Origin: Linnemannia elongata
Taxonomy: Eukaryota; Mortierellomycota; Mortierellomycetes; Mortierellales; Mortierellaceae
Assembly (NCBI GenBank): GCA_036320915.1
Contig: JAXBDG010000001.1
Coordinates: 1,364,001 to 1,428,000, forward strand
Length of the DNA: 64,000 nt
Reading direction: 5' to 3'
Below, piece by piece: positions 37,658 to 48,249 of this stretch. The translations under genes were made by a program, and so were the position numbers. Numbering within the stretch: position 1 is the stretch's first letter; every line of letters starts with the position of its first letter. The notes beneath the pieces are model-generated. The model was not told the origin of the DNA, ran no database searches, and was given only the letters and a program-made list of their open reading frames with translations.

Positions 37658-40600
37658 ATGGAAGAGAAGCAGCTAGCCAGCCTCGTTGAAAAGATTGTTG
37701 CCAAGTCCTTGCGTGAAGAGATAAGCAAGCTCTTAGTAGCACTCCTTGCAGATAGCAACGTCAAGGTAATAATAGCAGCTTGTTTGGTTCTCTCAAACTG
37801 AGGAAAAACAGAGAGGGTTATCAAGTTCGGTCCTAAGACTACTTTGCCTTTATCGTACAGAGACTCGCTCCCTCTTCAGCGGCTCGTTGTTGTGACCACA
37901 ATTGCAGTTCCTTAAATACACCTCGTTCCATGCCAAGGTGTGACCATAGCCCGGAGCATGTCAAAGAAGCCTGTTTGACTGTCACACAGGTAATTATATT
38001 TTGCAGAAGTTCAAAAGTAGGAATACTTTTATATGTTTTAACTAATACTTCCTCTTTAATGCACAGGAATCGCCGATCCCCTTGACTTTCCATTCATCGT
38101 GTGGCCTGGGCATGGATACGTCGCAGAGAGTTGAGGATTTGCCGTGTTTTAAGACCAACTATGAAGGTGATCAGCCACACTATTACGATAATGATCACGA
38201 CATCAATGGGCGAAGCAGCAGTGAAACTGATTCCGATGAAGAAAAGGAACACGCGCATAAGGTAAAAATCATAATAGTTACTTTTCTTTGCATTAATAGG
38301 CACCTTTCTGTAAGATGAGTTTTGTCTAACTTTTACTCTTTAATTCCCCAGGCCATTACACGCTACGGTTCGGCTCCCCATCAGTTAGATGTTACAGGAA
38401 CGGTCACAGCATCCTTAGCCAGGGATGCCTCCCCTAGCATAGTCGACTTATCTCCAAGAAAGTCCAATTGCAACATCTACAACCATCCCAGCAACCATGA
38501 GTTTCCTAATGGCAACGTTGTTGAAGTGATTCGGCTTCTTCCTTCGGACCAGGATTTCCGCTCGAAGTCCACAGGATGGGCGTTACTCCCTCTTCAGTCT
38601 TTCAAGGCGGTTGTCAGCAAGAACTGCGATGTCAAGGTGCAGCCGCATGCTGGAATCCTAAAGGCCCAAAGCTGCACATATCAGACGCTTCTCTCCCTCA
38701 AAAAGAAGAAGTTGGACTATCACATTGACAGCGAAAACGAGGAGCGAGTGGACATTGCGGAAAAGATTTGCTTCGGTGTCTATAAGTGTCCCAAGTGTGA
38801 GTTCTCCGAGCGGCCCCGATTCCCCGAGACTGGAAAGAATCGGAACTCCATACCTCGTCCACCGGTGGGGAAATGCACAACGCACCAAGACGACCTCGAG
38901 TGGAAACGCTGTTCTGCATCTGCTGTGATTGTCCATTACCATGGCCGTATGAAAACAGAGATTCATCACAAAGGAACGCACGATCACCCAAAGCCACCAC
39001 CGATGCGCGTGGACGTTTTGGCCTGGCGTGAATTGGAAGCGCGGGTCAATGCAGCGCCAAACGATACGGCAGGCAAGATTATGATCGGCAGCATGACGCA
39101 AAAACCATCCAGGGAGATCCATGTTGCCCTGGCTAACGTCGACAGATTGTCCAAGGATGTCAAGTCTATCTCCGACAAGCACAAGCCGAAGGGATCGGTC
39201 ATGGAACTTATGGCTATAGAGAAGAACACAAAAATGAAGGTTATCCACCACGCCTCATTCAGCGCTGACGATGGTCATATCACGTTACAGACCCCCTTTA
39301 TGTCCGAAGTTCTTGGCGGGCGCTACAGTTGTCTGCAGACCGACTCAGTCTATGGTATGATTAGAGACCCGCAGTTTGATGGTCCCATCAATGTCACCTT
39401 CACGTCTGGCTACTGCCCTGTCCTGGAGAGAACTATACCTATGGTAATCTCCATTATGTTTGGCGCCAGTGAGCTGCATTATAAGCAACACTTTCTTGCA
39501 GTCTTCAAGTCCCTCTTTCCTCAAGGCACCCCGTTTAAAACGTTCAATGACGAGTTTCCAGGTATGACCTGCGATTTTTCGGAAGCAGAACGAAACGGGT
39601 TCGAGCTTGCCGTCCGCGAGCATTGTAACATTCCTGACGGCGAGGCTATCTCTCTTGACGGGATTTATCGATACTGCAGTGTACACTATAAGCGATCTGT
39701 TACTCGATGTCTAGCCAATGGAGCATTCGTCCGAGCCGCGAACAAAGACCAGTTCAAGGCCCTTGCGGAGAGTCTCCTTGACGAGACGGATCCCGGGTTG
39801 TTCAAGAATATTGTAGCGATGCTGATGGTCAAGTTTCCCAAGATCAACAGCTGGCTGAACTGGTATGTTCATCCAAAACGTGGCCCCTTGATCTTTCCGG
39901 CCCTCAATAAGAGCACCAACGCTCATATGTCACGCGACACAAATGCTCAAGAGAGTATCGGCGCCGAGTTCAAAAAGCTATTGCCTGTAGCTGATGTTGT
40001 AGGAACAATATATAACATTATCTCTATTCTGGAGAGATATGAGTCATCTGTGGATCTTAAGAAACTCGGGTACTCATCAAGTTATCGCAAAGACAAGCCA
40101 AAGCCCAAGTACGTTAACGATGGCCGTGGACCCCATCCAGACGCACCAGCAACCAAAACATACAACAAGTTGCATTCTCAAGAGCCCAACTCCCTCCTTA
40201 GTCTTCTCAAGATTTCAGCATTCCCTTCACCACTATACAGCTCCTCAAGCACACCTTCACACTTGATTCTTTCGCCCTCAGCACTACATCCATCCACATC
40301 ACCTTCACCTCCGCCCAGCAATAATCTTCATAACAAGGATAAAAGCGCACCAATGCCAGCTGCAGCACCAGCCAGCCCTGCAGCACCAGCCAGCCCCGCA
40401 GCACCAACCAGGCCTACAGGTCGTCCCCGCGGAGGCAAGAACAAGCTTCCTAGATTTGGGAATATTGACTGGGACACCTTTGGTATTCCTTGGAGAATCA
40501 GCCATCCTTTGTTTCGAGCAACCAACACTTGTCCCTTGGATACGACACTTATGACATGGTATTTCATCAATCGTCATGGTGATGCTGTATTGCCGGATGA

Positions 40601-41951
40601 ACTGTCCGACAGTCCTACCGGCCTAACTCTTCAAAAGGTGGTAGAGTTCATTCAAAGAGAGCGGTATGATGAGGCTCGTTGGATATGGTGCCGAGATGTT
40701 CTGGAACTATCAGCCATGACTCCCCAGGACAAGCAATACGACATGTACGGCTCCACCGAGGGAGTGTTTCGCGACAAGCTGCCGAGTTTGTTTCTATTGC
40801 GTAAGACGGAAACGTCCATATGCTCATCACCATATTGTCCCCGGCCTGAACGGACCAAGCAGCGCTCCTTCTCCAGCTTCGACACCGGTACGTCTGTAAT
40901 CGATCAAGAGAGCATGGGCGCGTCCCTTATGCGATTGGATCCGGTGTATAGTGACAGGTGCGATTACGAGCACCCGTCAAGTGTCGTTAGCCACCTCGAT
41001 CAAGAATACTGGAAACACAGTTCGACGTATGATGAAGATGGAAATCAACATCCTCAAATCAGTTGCCGTGGTATACGATCCTACTCCGCTGTTACCCTTA
41101 CTCGCTTGCCCAACATCATGGTTGTTACCAGCCAACACTATCAAGCCAATCGAGTCTCCAAGATTCCCACTCCTGTCCTAAAATTGCCAGGCGCAGAATA
41201 CCACCTTGCTGCACTCATCTACAAGAATACGGGCCACTTTCGCTCTATCTCGATTATTGGTGGCAAGTATCTTTGGTACGACGGAATGGCAAGCGTCAAG
41301 ATCAAAGCGATCAACCGATCAGATATTGCCACCCATATGAAAGGATTCTTCATTTCAGAAGCGTGGTATCTGAAAAAGTCCCCGTATCCTCCTCCCCAAG
41401 CCATTGGCACAACCTCAAGCATATCCTGTCCTTTAGAGCAACCCTTCCATCTACCAGAACAAATATCATCAGCAGAAGTACCACCAGCCCGAGAACTACC
41501 ACCTCGAGTATCGCCAGCGCGAGAACCGTCACCCCAAGAATCACTTATCCGCGATCACAGTCCTGAGCTCACGCCTCCCCCGTCATCTTCTGTTGCCTCT
41601 ACTGCTACACGAACGTTACAAAAGAGGTCAGCCTGCCACCTGCCCAGCCCAAACACCAATGCCAAGCCCAGATCCAAGCGTCGGCGCTATTATGCGTATG
41701 GGTTTTCTGCACAAATAGTTGGAAATATCGGAGCCCTTCCCACCTGCAAAGGATGCGAAAGGTATATTAGTCGAGGGGAATATCAGCTTATCCATAAGAC
41801 GGTAACCAATCGTGTTCGTAACTTCTCGCAAGAGGCACGTTATCATATGGTGGACGTATGTATTACACTTGGATTCCAATCTTCTGAGGAGGACCTTCAA
41901 ATAGCCAGAGTTGAACTGCATAGGCTTTTGCAAGACCTTGAGAAGAAATAA
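37658..41951 (+). CDS. MULE transposase fused to a USP-like cysteine peptidase domain
   Basis: Four exons (37658-37765, 37861-37989, 38067-38261, 38352-41951), all joined in phase 0, give about 1343 residues. In order: a short Cys/His-containing leader; a WRKY/GCM-FLYWCH-type zinc finger at about residues 290-355 (KCPKC, then HKGTHDH); a DDE transposase core with candidate Asp in QTDSVYG (about 475), Asp in TCDFSEAERNGF (about 552), then CSVHYKRSV and Glu in NAQESIG (about 678); Ala/Pro repeats and an AT-hook (TGRPRGGKNK, about 834). The C-terminal third has a Cys box NTCPLDTTLM (Cys about 871) and a His box NTGHFRSISI...WYDG (His about 1106), the order and look of ubiquitin-specific proteases. 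The tail after about 1270 has CKGCERYISRGEY, slightly like a PARP-type zinc finger. Transposase identity is firm; peptidase activity is inferred from motif layout only. Confidence 0.85.
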
Positions 41952-41996
41952 AGTACGATATTTCTCTGCACACTTGTAAGAAGCGGCTCAGATACT

Positions 41997-42064
41997 TTTA
42001 CACTTAAATTCAGCAGTCACGGTGCTTTTACACTGGAGGGGTTTACACTGAAATCTGTTCACTC
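41997..42064 (-). repeat. Right terminal inverted repeat of the MULE
   Basis: Reverse complement begins GAGTGAACA and differs from the left arm at five of 68 positions. It carries the same three GTGTAAA units. Confidence 0.9.
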
Positions 42065-42073
42065 ATTAAATAA
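42065..42073. repeat. Right target-site duplication of the MULE
   Basis: ATTAAATAA, a perfect copy of 37501-37509. Confidence 0.9.
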
Positions 42074-42255
42074 TTTTCAAGCCCAATCCCTGATCACCAG
42101 ACCGTCACTCTTCACTGAGCAAAGCCACTCACAATCTGGACGTGGAGGGCGTGCCTTGGTTAGATATCGAGGCACTCGCTTTCTTTAACACTTTCTCTGG
42201 ACCATCAACAGCCTGCAACACTTTCATCAACCAACACAACTCTATATTCATCAAC

Positions 42256-43646
42256 ATGGACGAGAACACCCTCTTCGCTATCCGCAACCTCTTCTACTCG
42301 GGTATGGCTCTCCCCCATCCTCATCTTCCCTCCTATCACCCATCACACGCGTTTCTTTTTTACTTTGTTCATCGCGCCTTGTCGACGAACCACTCGTTTC
42401 ATCAAAGCCCTTTTGTTACCTTCACATCTCAATGCATCCAACACAAACTTACACTCACTCCCACTTTCCTACCCTCAACAACAAAACCAAATAGGCAACT
42501 ACACCCAAGTCATCTCAGAGACGACATCATCCCGCATCCGCGCATCCGCAAACCAGCCAACAACCCACCAACTGGACCTCTTCCTCTTCCGCTCGCTGAT
42601 CGCCACGAAGAACTATACTCGTGTCGCCCAGGAGATTACCGAGTCCCACGGATTGGGACTCCAAGCCCTCAAGGCCCAGGCAGTCTATCTGGATGCTGTC
42701 CAATCGGCTGACGCTGCCGGTCGAGATGCTGCCTTGGCCCATTTGAGAGACTTGCTCCTTGTCCACTCGCCTGACGATCGTCAGCCCGAGATCACTGCCT
42801 TGGAGGTCAAGGTTGTCGTTGGTCAAGTCTTGGCTACGGAGGGGTTGGTCGAAGAGGCTCTTACTGTCCTCCTGCCCCACAACAACCACCTTGAGAGGTA
42901 TGGCGAAAAACTATGTCTGCATGATTGAAGGAATTCATATTACTATGTCGAGACGCTAGATCGTTGACACGTATTCACATTATCATTCATAATATTTAAT
43001 TCCATCCTCCATTTTTTTCATTCAATCCTAGCGTGGCGGTCGTGGTCCAAATCTACTTGCAAATGAACCGTCTGGATCTGGCGAGGAAGGAAGTCGAGGC
43101 ATGCAAATCATGGGCAGAGGACGCAATGTTGGCCCAGCTGATGGAGGCCTGGGTCGGTCTCCGCACGGGCGGTGGCGACAAGTACCAGAACGCCTACTAT
43201 ATCTACGAGGAAATCGCCACCTCCTCCACATCCCCCACCGTTAAGTCTTTGATCGGAGAGGCGGTCTGCAATATCCAGATGGGTCACTACCCAGAGGCGG
43301 AGGGAATCCTTCAGGAGGCTCTTTCGAGGGATCCTTCTAACACTGATGCGATTGTCAACCAGATTGTTCTGTCGACCTTGTTGAGCAAACCTGCAGAAGA
43401 GATCAGCGCCTTGGTCCAGTAAGTTATTTACATTTGTTGTTTACTGGGTGTGATAGATATATTGCTTACATACGGCTGAGACGTCTCCTGAAATCGTTCT
43501 CATATCCATTGACCATGTTATCATTTAACATCTTCATGAATAATAGGCAATTACAGAGCGTTGCACCAAACCACTCGTACTTGCAAGACTTGGACTTGAA
43601 GTCAAGTTTGTTTGATCGCGCAGCCCAGCGCTTTGCCGTCGCCTAA
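42256..43646 (+). CDS. SEC28: Coatomer subunit epsilon (epsilon-COP)
   Basis: Subunit of the COPI coat, which carries vesicles from Golgi to ER and between Golgi cisternae; epsilon-COP binds and stabilises alpha-COP. Four exons: 42256-42301, 42495-42897, 43032-43418 and 43547-43646, 311 residues, normal for the family. The protein begins MDENTLFAIRNLFYSGNYTQVI, and the rest is all-helical TPR-like repeats (for example LATEGLVEEALTVL, IYLQMNRLDLARKEVE, IQMGHYPEAEGILQEAL), ending NHSYLQDLDLKSSLFDRAAQRFA, the conserved family tail. Only 191 bp separate its start codon from the transposon end, so its promoter is either very short or now includes transposon DNA. Confidence 0.93.
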
Positions 43647-44231
43647 AACATCTAGGCACCTTGTTATCTCTCGCTCTCTCACCAATTTCGACTCGACCTC
43701 TACAACACAATAAACGCGCTCAGCCAAATATCGATCCTATCCTATCACAAAACCTTTTCTTTTTCTCTCACACCCTCGCAAGGACCTCTCCTTTTCTCTC
43801 ATGTTCCTGCATGCGTGAGTGTCAAAACGGAACTCGACAAAACAAACGTCTTCGAAAAGTGGGTTTATTTACAAAAGTCTGAACTATTTACAACACAACT
43901 GCTCTGGAAACACTGAATCCATGCAAGGCATATTTTTTTGGGGATTTGGAAATGGGGGTTTTTTTCTCACATATGTACAACAGGAACGGTAATGGACAGG
44001 TCCCCAATGGAACTTTGACGAGTCATGAGTCCCAAGAGAACGAAGGGTAGGGGAAGGGGCAGGGGTAAGGTTGCTGGGATCGGTCGGAAAGGAAAAGTGG
44101 GCGTTACGGCACTGGGTAATCGGTACTCATTCAAAGAGCGAGAGACAAAAGTCCATCCAAGGCCATCGGCAAGACCAGGATGGGACAAGGGACTCCCCCC
44201 CGTTAGGAAGAGTGAAGAAATGAATAAGGGC
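43647..44231. other. Convergent 3' region between epsilon-COP and F-box gene
   Basis: 585 bp shared by two converging transcripts. AATAAA at 43709-43714 (+), followed directly by CGCGCT, fits the epsilon-COP poly(A) signal, 62 bp past its stop. No further gene is seen. Confidence 0.6.
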
Positions 44232-45810
44232 TCAGGTGCTGAAACTGCAGAGGACCGGGAGGAAGCGCTGCATGCGTCTCTTGTCGTCGTCACAAAACTT
44301 GACATTGTCGCCAAAGAGACGCACCTCACGCAGACGCGAGCGAGTCGCAACCACCTTGAAGCAGCGGACGAGATTCTATTTTACCCATACAAAATAATAA
44401 TATCCATAAACCGTTAGGATACAATTCATTTTTGGTTGCATAAGAAACAAAAACAGTGCTGCAATTTGCATGAATGAAAAAAAGTACAAGAGCACCGATA
44501 TTTTTTTCCCATAAGTAAAAAGAACTGACCTGGCCATTGCCCTTGACAGGGGCACGGAGGACCTGGAGACGATCGCAAGAGGTAAGAACCTGCTCGAGTT
44601 CATCGCATCCCAAAAGATCACGCCAGCCGAACCAGATACGAACCAGCTGCGGGCCGAGCTTGGGCAAGACGGTGTTGAAGAAGAGGTCCTTGCTGTGGAA
44701 GTCGGACCAGCGCTCCACATGGAGTTCCTGGATCTGACGAGCCTTTTCCAGAAAGCTCTGCCAAAATTCAACCGTGTTGTTGTTGCGGGGAGCCGACTTT
44801 CCGGTTGAGGTCAGCTTGGGGCAGAGCGCGAGAGCCATCAGGATCAACTGAGAATCGACAGTTCCCATGTCGAAAAACTCAAGATTCTGAGGAGGATGCT
44901 TCAAAACGGCGGCGGTGTAAATGTCGGGGCAGTTTCGAAGGTAGATCGAGACCAGGCCCGGGTTATGAAAGACGAGCGTCTCGAGTGACTGGGTGGTGAT
45001 CGACTCGGGACAGATGTCCAGCTTGGTGAGCGATCGACAATACTGGGCCAGGACGCGCGAAAAGTCGTGGGCGGGAATAGCCTGAGGTGCATGGTGCAGG
45101 TGGAGACTGGTCAAGTTGACAAGCGAAGGGGCCAGGGCGACACTGGTCTTGAGATCGGGTGGGGCCAGAAAGGAGATGCTGAGATCGGTCAAGTGCTTCG
45201 AGATGGTCCTGATGTTGGACCAATCTGCTCGGGTGGTGACTAGCTTGTGCAAACGAGTGCATGCGCTAATGCAATTCAAGGCGGCATCAGCATAGGCCGT
45301 GTCGTCCTTATCGATAGAGTTGATCGAGACGCTGGTCAGGTCGAGTTCCTGGATGTGGGCCATGCCTTGGGCAATCGTTGGGTCCAAGGTACGGAAGGCC
45401 TCAGTCTCAAACGGTTCCATCAGATGACCCTTCTCACCAGAGCGGAAGCAGAGGGAGATGGACGACAGACGAGGGCAAGGCTCAAAGAGGTTATCGAGAG
45501 AGGGGAACATCTCCCAGAGTTCAAGCTTGCAGCGGGAGAGAGAGCGAACGTAGAGACCTCGGTTGGTGGTAGTCAAGGTGCGGACGAGGGCATTGACCTT
45601 TGTCTCTGATCCTCGGCCATGGCGAATATAGGGGGCGCGGTAGAGGAAGACGTTGGCGTCAAAGAACCAGGTTCGGCTGACGAGGGAGCAGGCGCGGAGG
45701 GAGGCTTGAATTTGCTGGGGACAGAGCTCTGCTTGGGCTTCGAGACAGGCGAGGATCTCAAAGACAATTTCAGGCAAGGCGAGGGCTCGGTTGGTGGCGG
45801 TCGTCAACAT
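44232..45810 (-). CDS. F-box/leucine-rich-repeat-like protein
   Basis: Two exons, 45810-44530 and 44375-44232, about 474 residues. An N-terminal F-box-like motif is at about residues 10-60 (ALPEIVFEILACL ... LRACSLVSRTWFFDA). It is followed by irregular leucine-rich repeats (LSSISLCFRS, IQELDLTSVSI, LTSLHLHHAPQ, LTKLDICPES, LVSIYLRNCP). Proteins of this build are usually substrate receptors of SCF ubiquitin ligases; that role is inferred from architecture. The second exon was found by frame-matching after donor GGCCAG/gtcagt and gives a coherent LRR-like C-terminus (LREVRLFGDNVKF). The retained frame would instead give a hydrophobic tail. No specific orthologue is recognised; such genes form large families in Mortierella-type fungi. 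Confidence 0.78.
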
Positions 45811-48249
45811 ATGTGTCGATTAAGGCTTGTTGGTAGGTAGTGTGTATGTGTGTAGTATGGAAACAAGCAATGATAATGACGATGATGCAGATAATACGAC
45901 GACAGAGGACAAGGATAGAAGAGACAACAAAGGAAGGTTTGACGCGAACTGTGCAGAGAGTGGGAGCGGAGTTGACACGGCTAGGATATTTTGGTAATAG
46001 AACGAACGCAACGACTGAAACGGAGTTTTGTTCTCGTGACTCTTTTGCAGACAACTGTGGTACGATTGTACGACGAATAAGAAGGAGAGAGAAAAAAAAG
46101 GCGCGAGAGAACGGAAGGGCCTAATATGGGTCTAGAAGGGGGATGCAGTCTCGAAGTCGCTGCTAATGGTGTTTTTGTTGTATGCAGTAATGGTAGGAGT
46201 AAGAGTGGGGTTGGGTTCTCACTTTGACGCTTGGGCACGAAAGCAAAAGGAAAAAGGGGGTCTGTTCACAACAAGTGGGAAAAAGTGAAAAGGAATAAGG
46301 GGACGGGTGGCTCAAGTCAAAGGGCGAGACAAGAACGACAAGGCAGAGACCGAGTAAAGGAGGGGACAGAAGAGGATGTTGTCAAGGGAAACTGTAAGGG
46401 TGGGAATGGTGGAGAGAGGCGGGGAAGAAGAAGGGTTGCTATAGAAAGAGTTGACTACGTTTGGAGAATGTACAGAAACTAGGCGGAGTAGAGGACGGTT
46501 TGGGGAAATTTCTGGTTCAAACTCCAAACTCACAGGCAAAGCATTTTTGAAAGCTCGGGTTGATGGGGGTAGGTGGAGGGTCGAGAGTGGTAGCAGCGTG
46601 GCTAATAAGAAAGGTAAAGAAAGAAGAAGGATGGCGCTTGTTTGTTCAAGTGCCAAATTGGAGCTCGGTGTAGGAACGGTTGAGAATAAGACGGGGTATG
46701 CACAAAGGAGGAAGAATAAGAGACTAACGAGGGAGCGGACAGAACAGGATGTAAAATATGTGTATGTGTGAGCAAAAGAGAGAAGTGTCGTGTGGGGCGG
46801 ATGGGGAGGCTGGTGGTGAGTAGAAAAAGTAAGCGTGTGTGTGTGTGTGTGTGTGTGTGTTTGTATATGGATATGAAGAAAGAAGAAAAGAAAAGAAAAG
46901 AAAAGAAAAGAGAGAGGAAGAAGAAGCCGTTCAAGAAAAGGGCCTTTATATGCGAACCTTGACGTGGATGAGGTTGGTCGTGTGTTCAAAGGGTGACTCG
47001 AACTCCCCTCTCCGTCAAAGTGTGGGGAAAAAATCATATCAAACTCTGTCGCGCCGACTGATGAGAATACTACTTTTACCACTGAGGACTCTTACATACA
47101 CAAAAGCAAAACCAAACAGGCAAGAAAACCAAAAGCGTACTAACAGCACCTCTTCACTCATTCCCACTGCCCCCCCCTTTACTTTCAACCGAAGGCCGGC
47201 CCTCGTCTTCTGTTTCTTTTACTTGCCTCTCCAGTCAAATCCTGAGGGAAGGAGGCAAAAAGGAAAAATATCCAAGGGACAATAGACCAACCACCTGTTT
47301 GCACCATCCCACCCTCTCTCCACATTATCCCCCAATTGATCTCTTCCTCCTCCTCTCCCTCTTCCTCTTCCTTGTCCTCCACTTCTTCTTTGTTCGAACA
47401 CACCAACAAAGATAGAAGAGCTAACTGCCATCGGATGATATTCTTGAATGGTCGAGCCGGGTCCTTGTTCTCTTTTCTTTGTTGACTCGCTTGGCTTGCC
47501 TTTGTGGGCGTTCTGAATAGGAGAAACAAAGACCACACAAAGTGATACGAGTTGGATATGTGCGGCCGTAGGAGTGCAGGATTGGGATGGGACAGCAAAG
47601 GAAGTAGGGGTACGTGGGCGTTATTTTGTCCACTCTAGCGCCTTCCTTCCTTCCATCTCTTTCCATCCTACTCATCGTTCGTTAAATCAACAATGGTGTC
47701 TCGCTTGGGTCTTGGTCGTTCAGATTGTAAAAGGAAAAATTGGCCAACAATAGCAACAGCAACAACAACAACAACACCAACAACAACGAACCCTTGGTGG
47801 TGTTGTGCTGCCCTTTTGTCCTCCCCCTCTTTTGGGTCTGTGCTTCCCAATTTCCCTGTCACCTGTCTTTGTGCGACGAGTTGCATGAAAAACACATCTC
47901 TTATTACTCTTTTGCTTCCCACCCGACCAAAAACACCAAGCTCACACACCCCACTAATAGTACAGCCAATTGATACAAAGGTAGTCGGGAACGAAGGAAC
48001 GAAGGAACGAAGGAAAAGCGGAAGCGACCTTTTTTGTATGTGTATGTGAGAGCAAAAATAAAAAAAAAAAACATGCAACAAACGAACTTGAAATCGAAAC
48101 CGCTCCCACGCATTCGCTATATGCCATATACGGTGCGGAGGAAATTGCATGGGTACATACCCATTTCACACGAGAGGACCGCAAGGATGGCAGGAGCACA
48201 CGATAATCAGTTGAACAGAAAGAATGTGGAAAGAAAAAGACAAGCAAGT
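45811..48249. other. 2.4 kb intergenic region between F-box gene and SWI3
   Basis: Contains the F-box gene promoter and the SWI3 3' region. Features are a (GT)13 run at 46835-46860 and an (AAAAG)n run at about 46881-46911. Open frames such as the 256-codon minus frame at 46312-47082 are Ser/Leu/Phe/His repeats without domains. I see no gene. Confidence 0.5.
46835..46860. repeat. (GT)13 microsatellite
   Basis: 26 bp of GT followed within 30 bp by an AAAAG pentanucleotide repeat (about 46881-46911). Confidence 0.9.

Larger units (their letters stand above)
37510..42064 (+). mobile_element. Complete Mutator-like (MULE) DNA transposon, 4555 bp
   Basis: Bounded by 68-bp terminal inverted repeats (37510-37577 and 41997-42064; 63 of 68 positions match by eye) and a perfect 9-bp target duplication ATTAAATAA. 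It carries a single intact four-exon gene. Because the duplication is perfect, the arms are nearly identical and no stop interrupts the gene, the insertion looks recent and possibly autonomous. Superfamily placement rests on the duplication length, a WRKY/GCM-like zinc finger and a MULE-type DDE pattern in the encoded protein. It lies between the MTF2-like stop codon and the epsilon-COP promoter. Confidence 0.9.

Noticed and set aside
46312..47082. Minus frame of 256 codons
   Set aside because: Reads through a GT microsatellite as Thr-His repeats; no domain.
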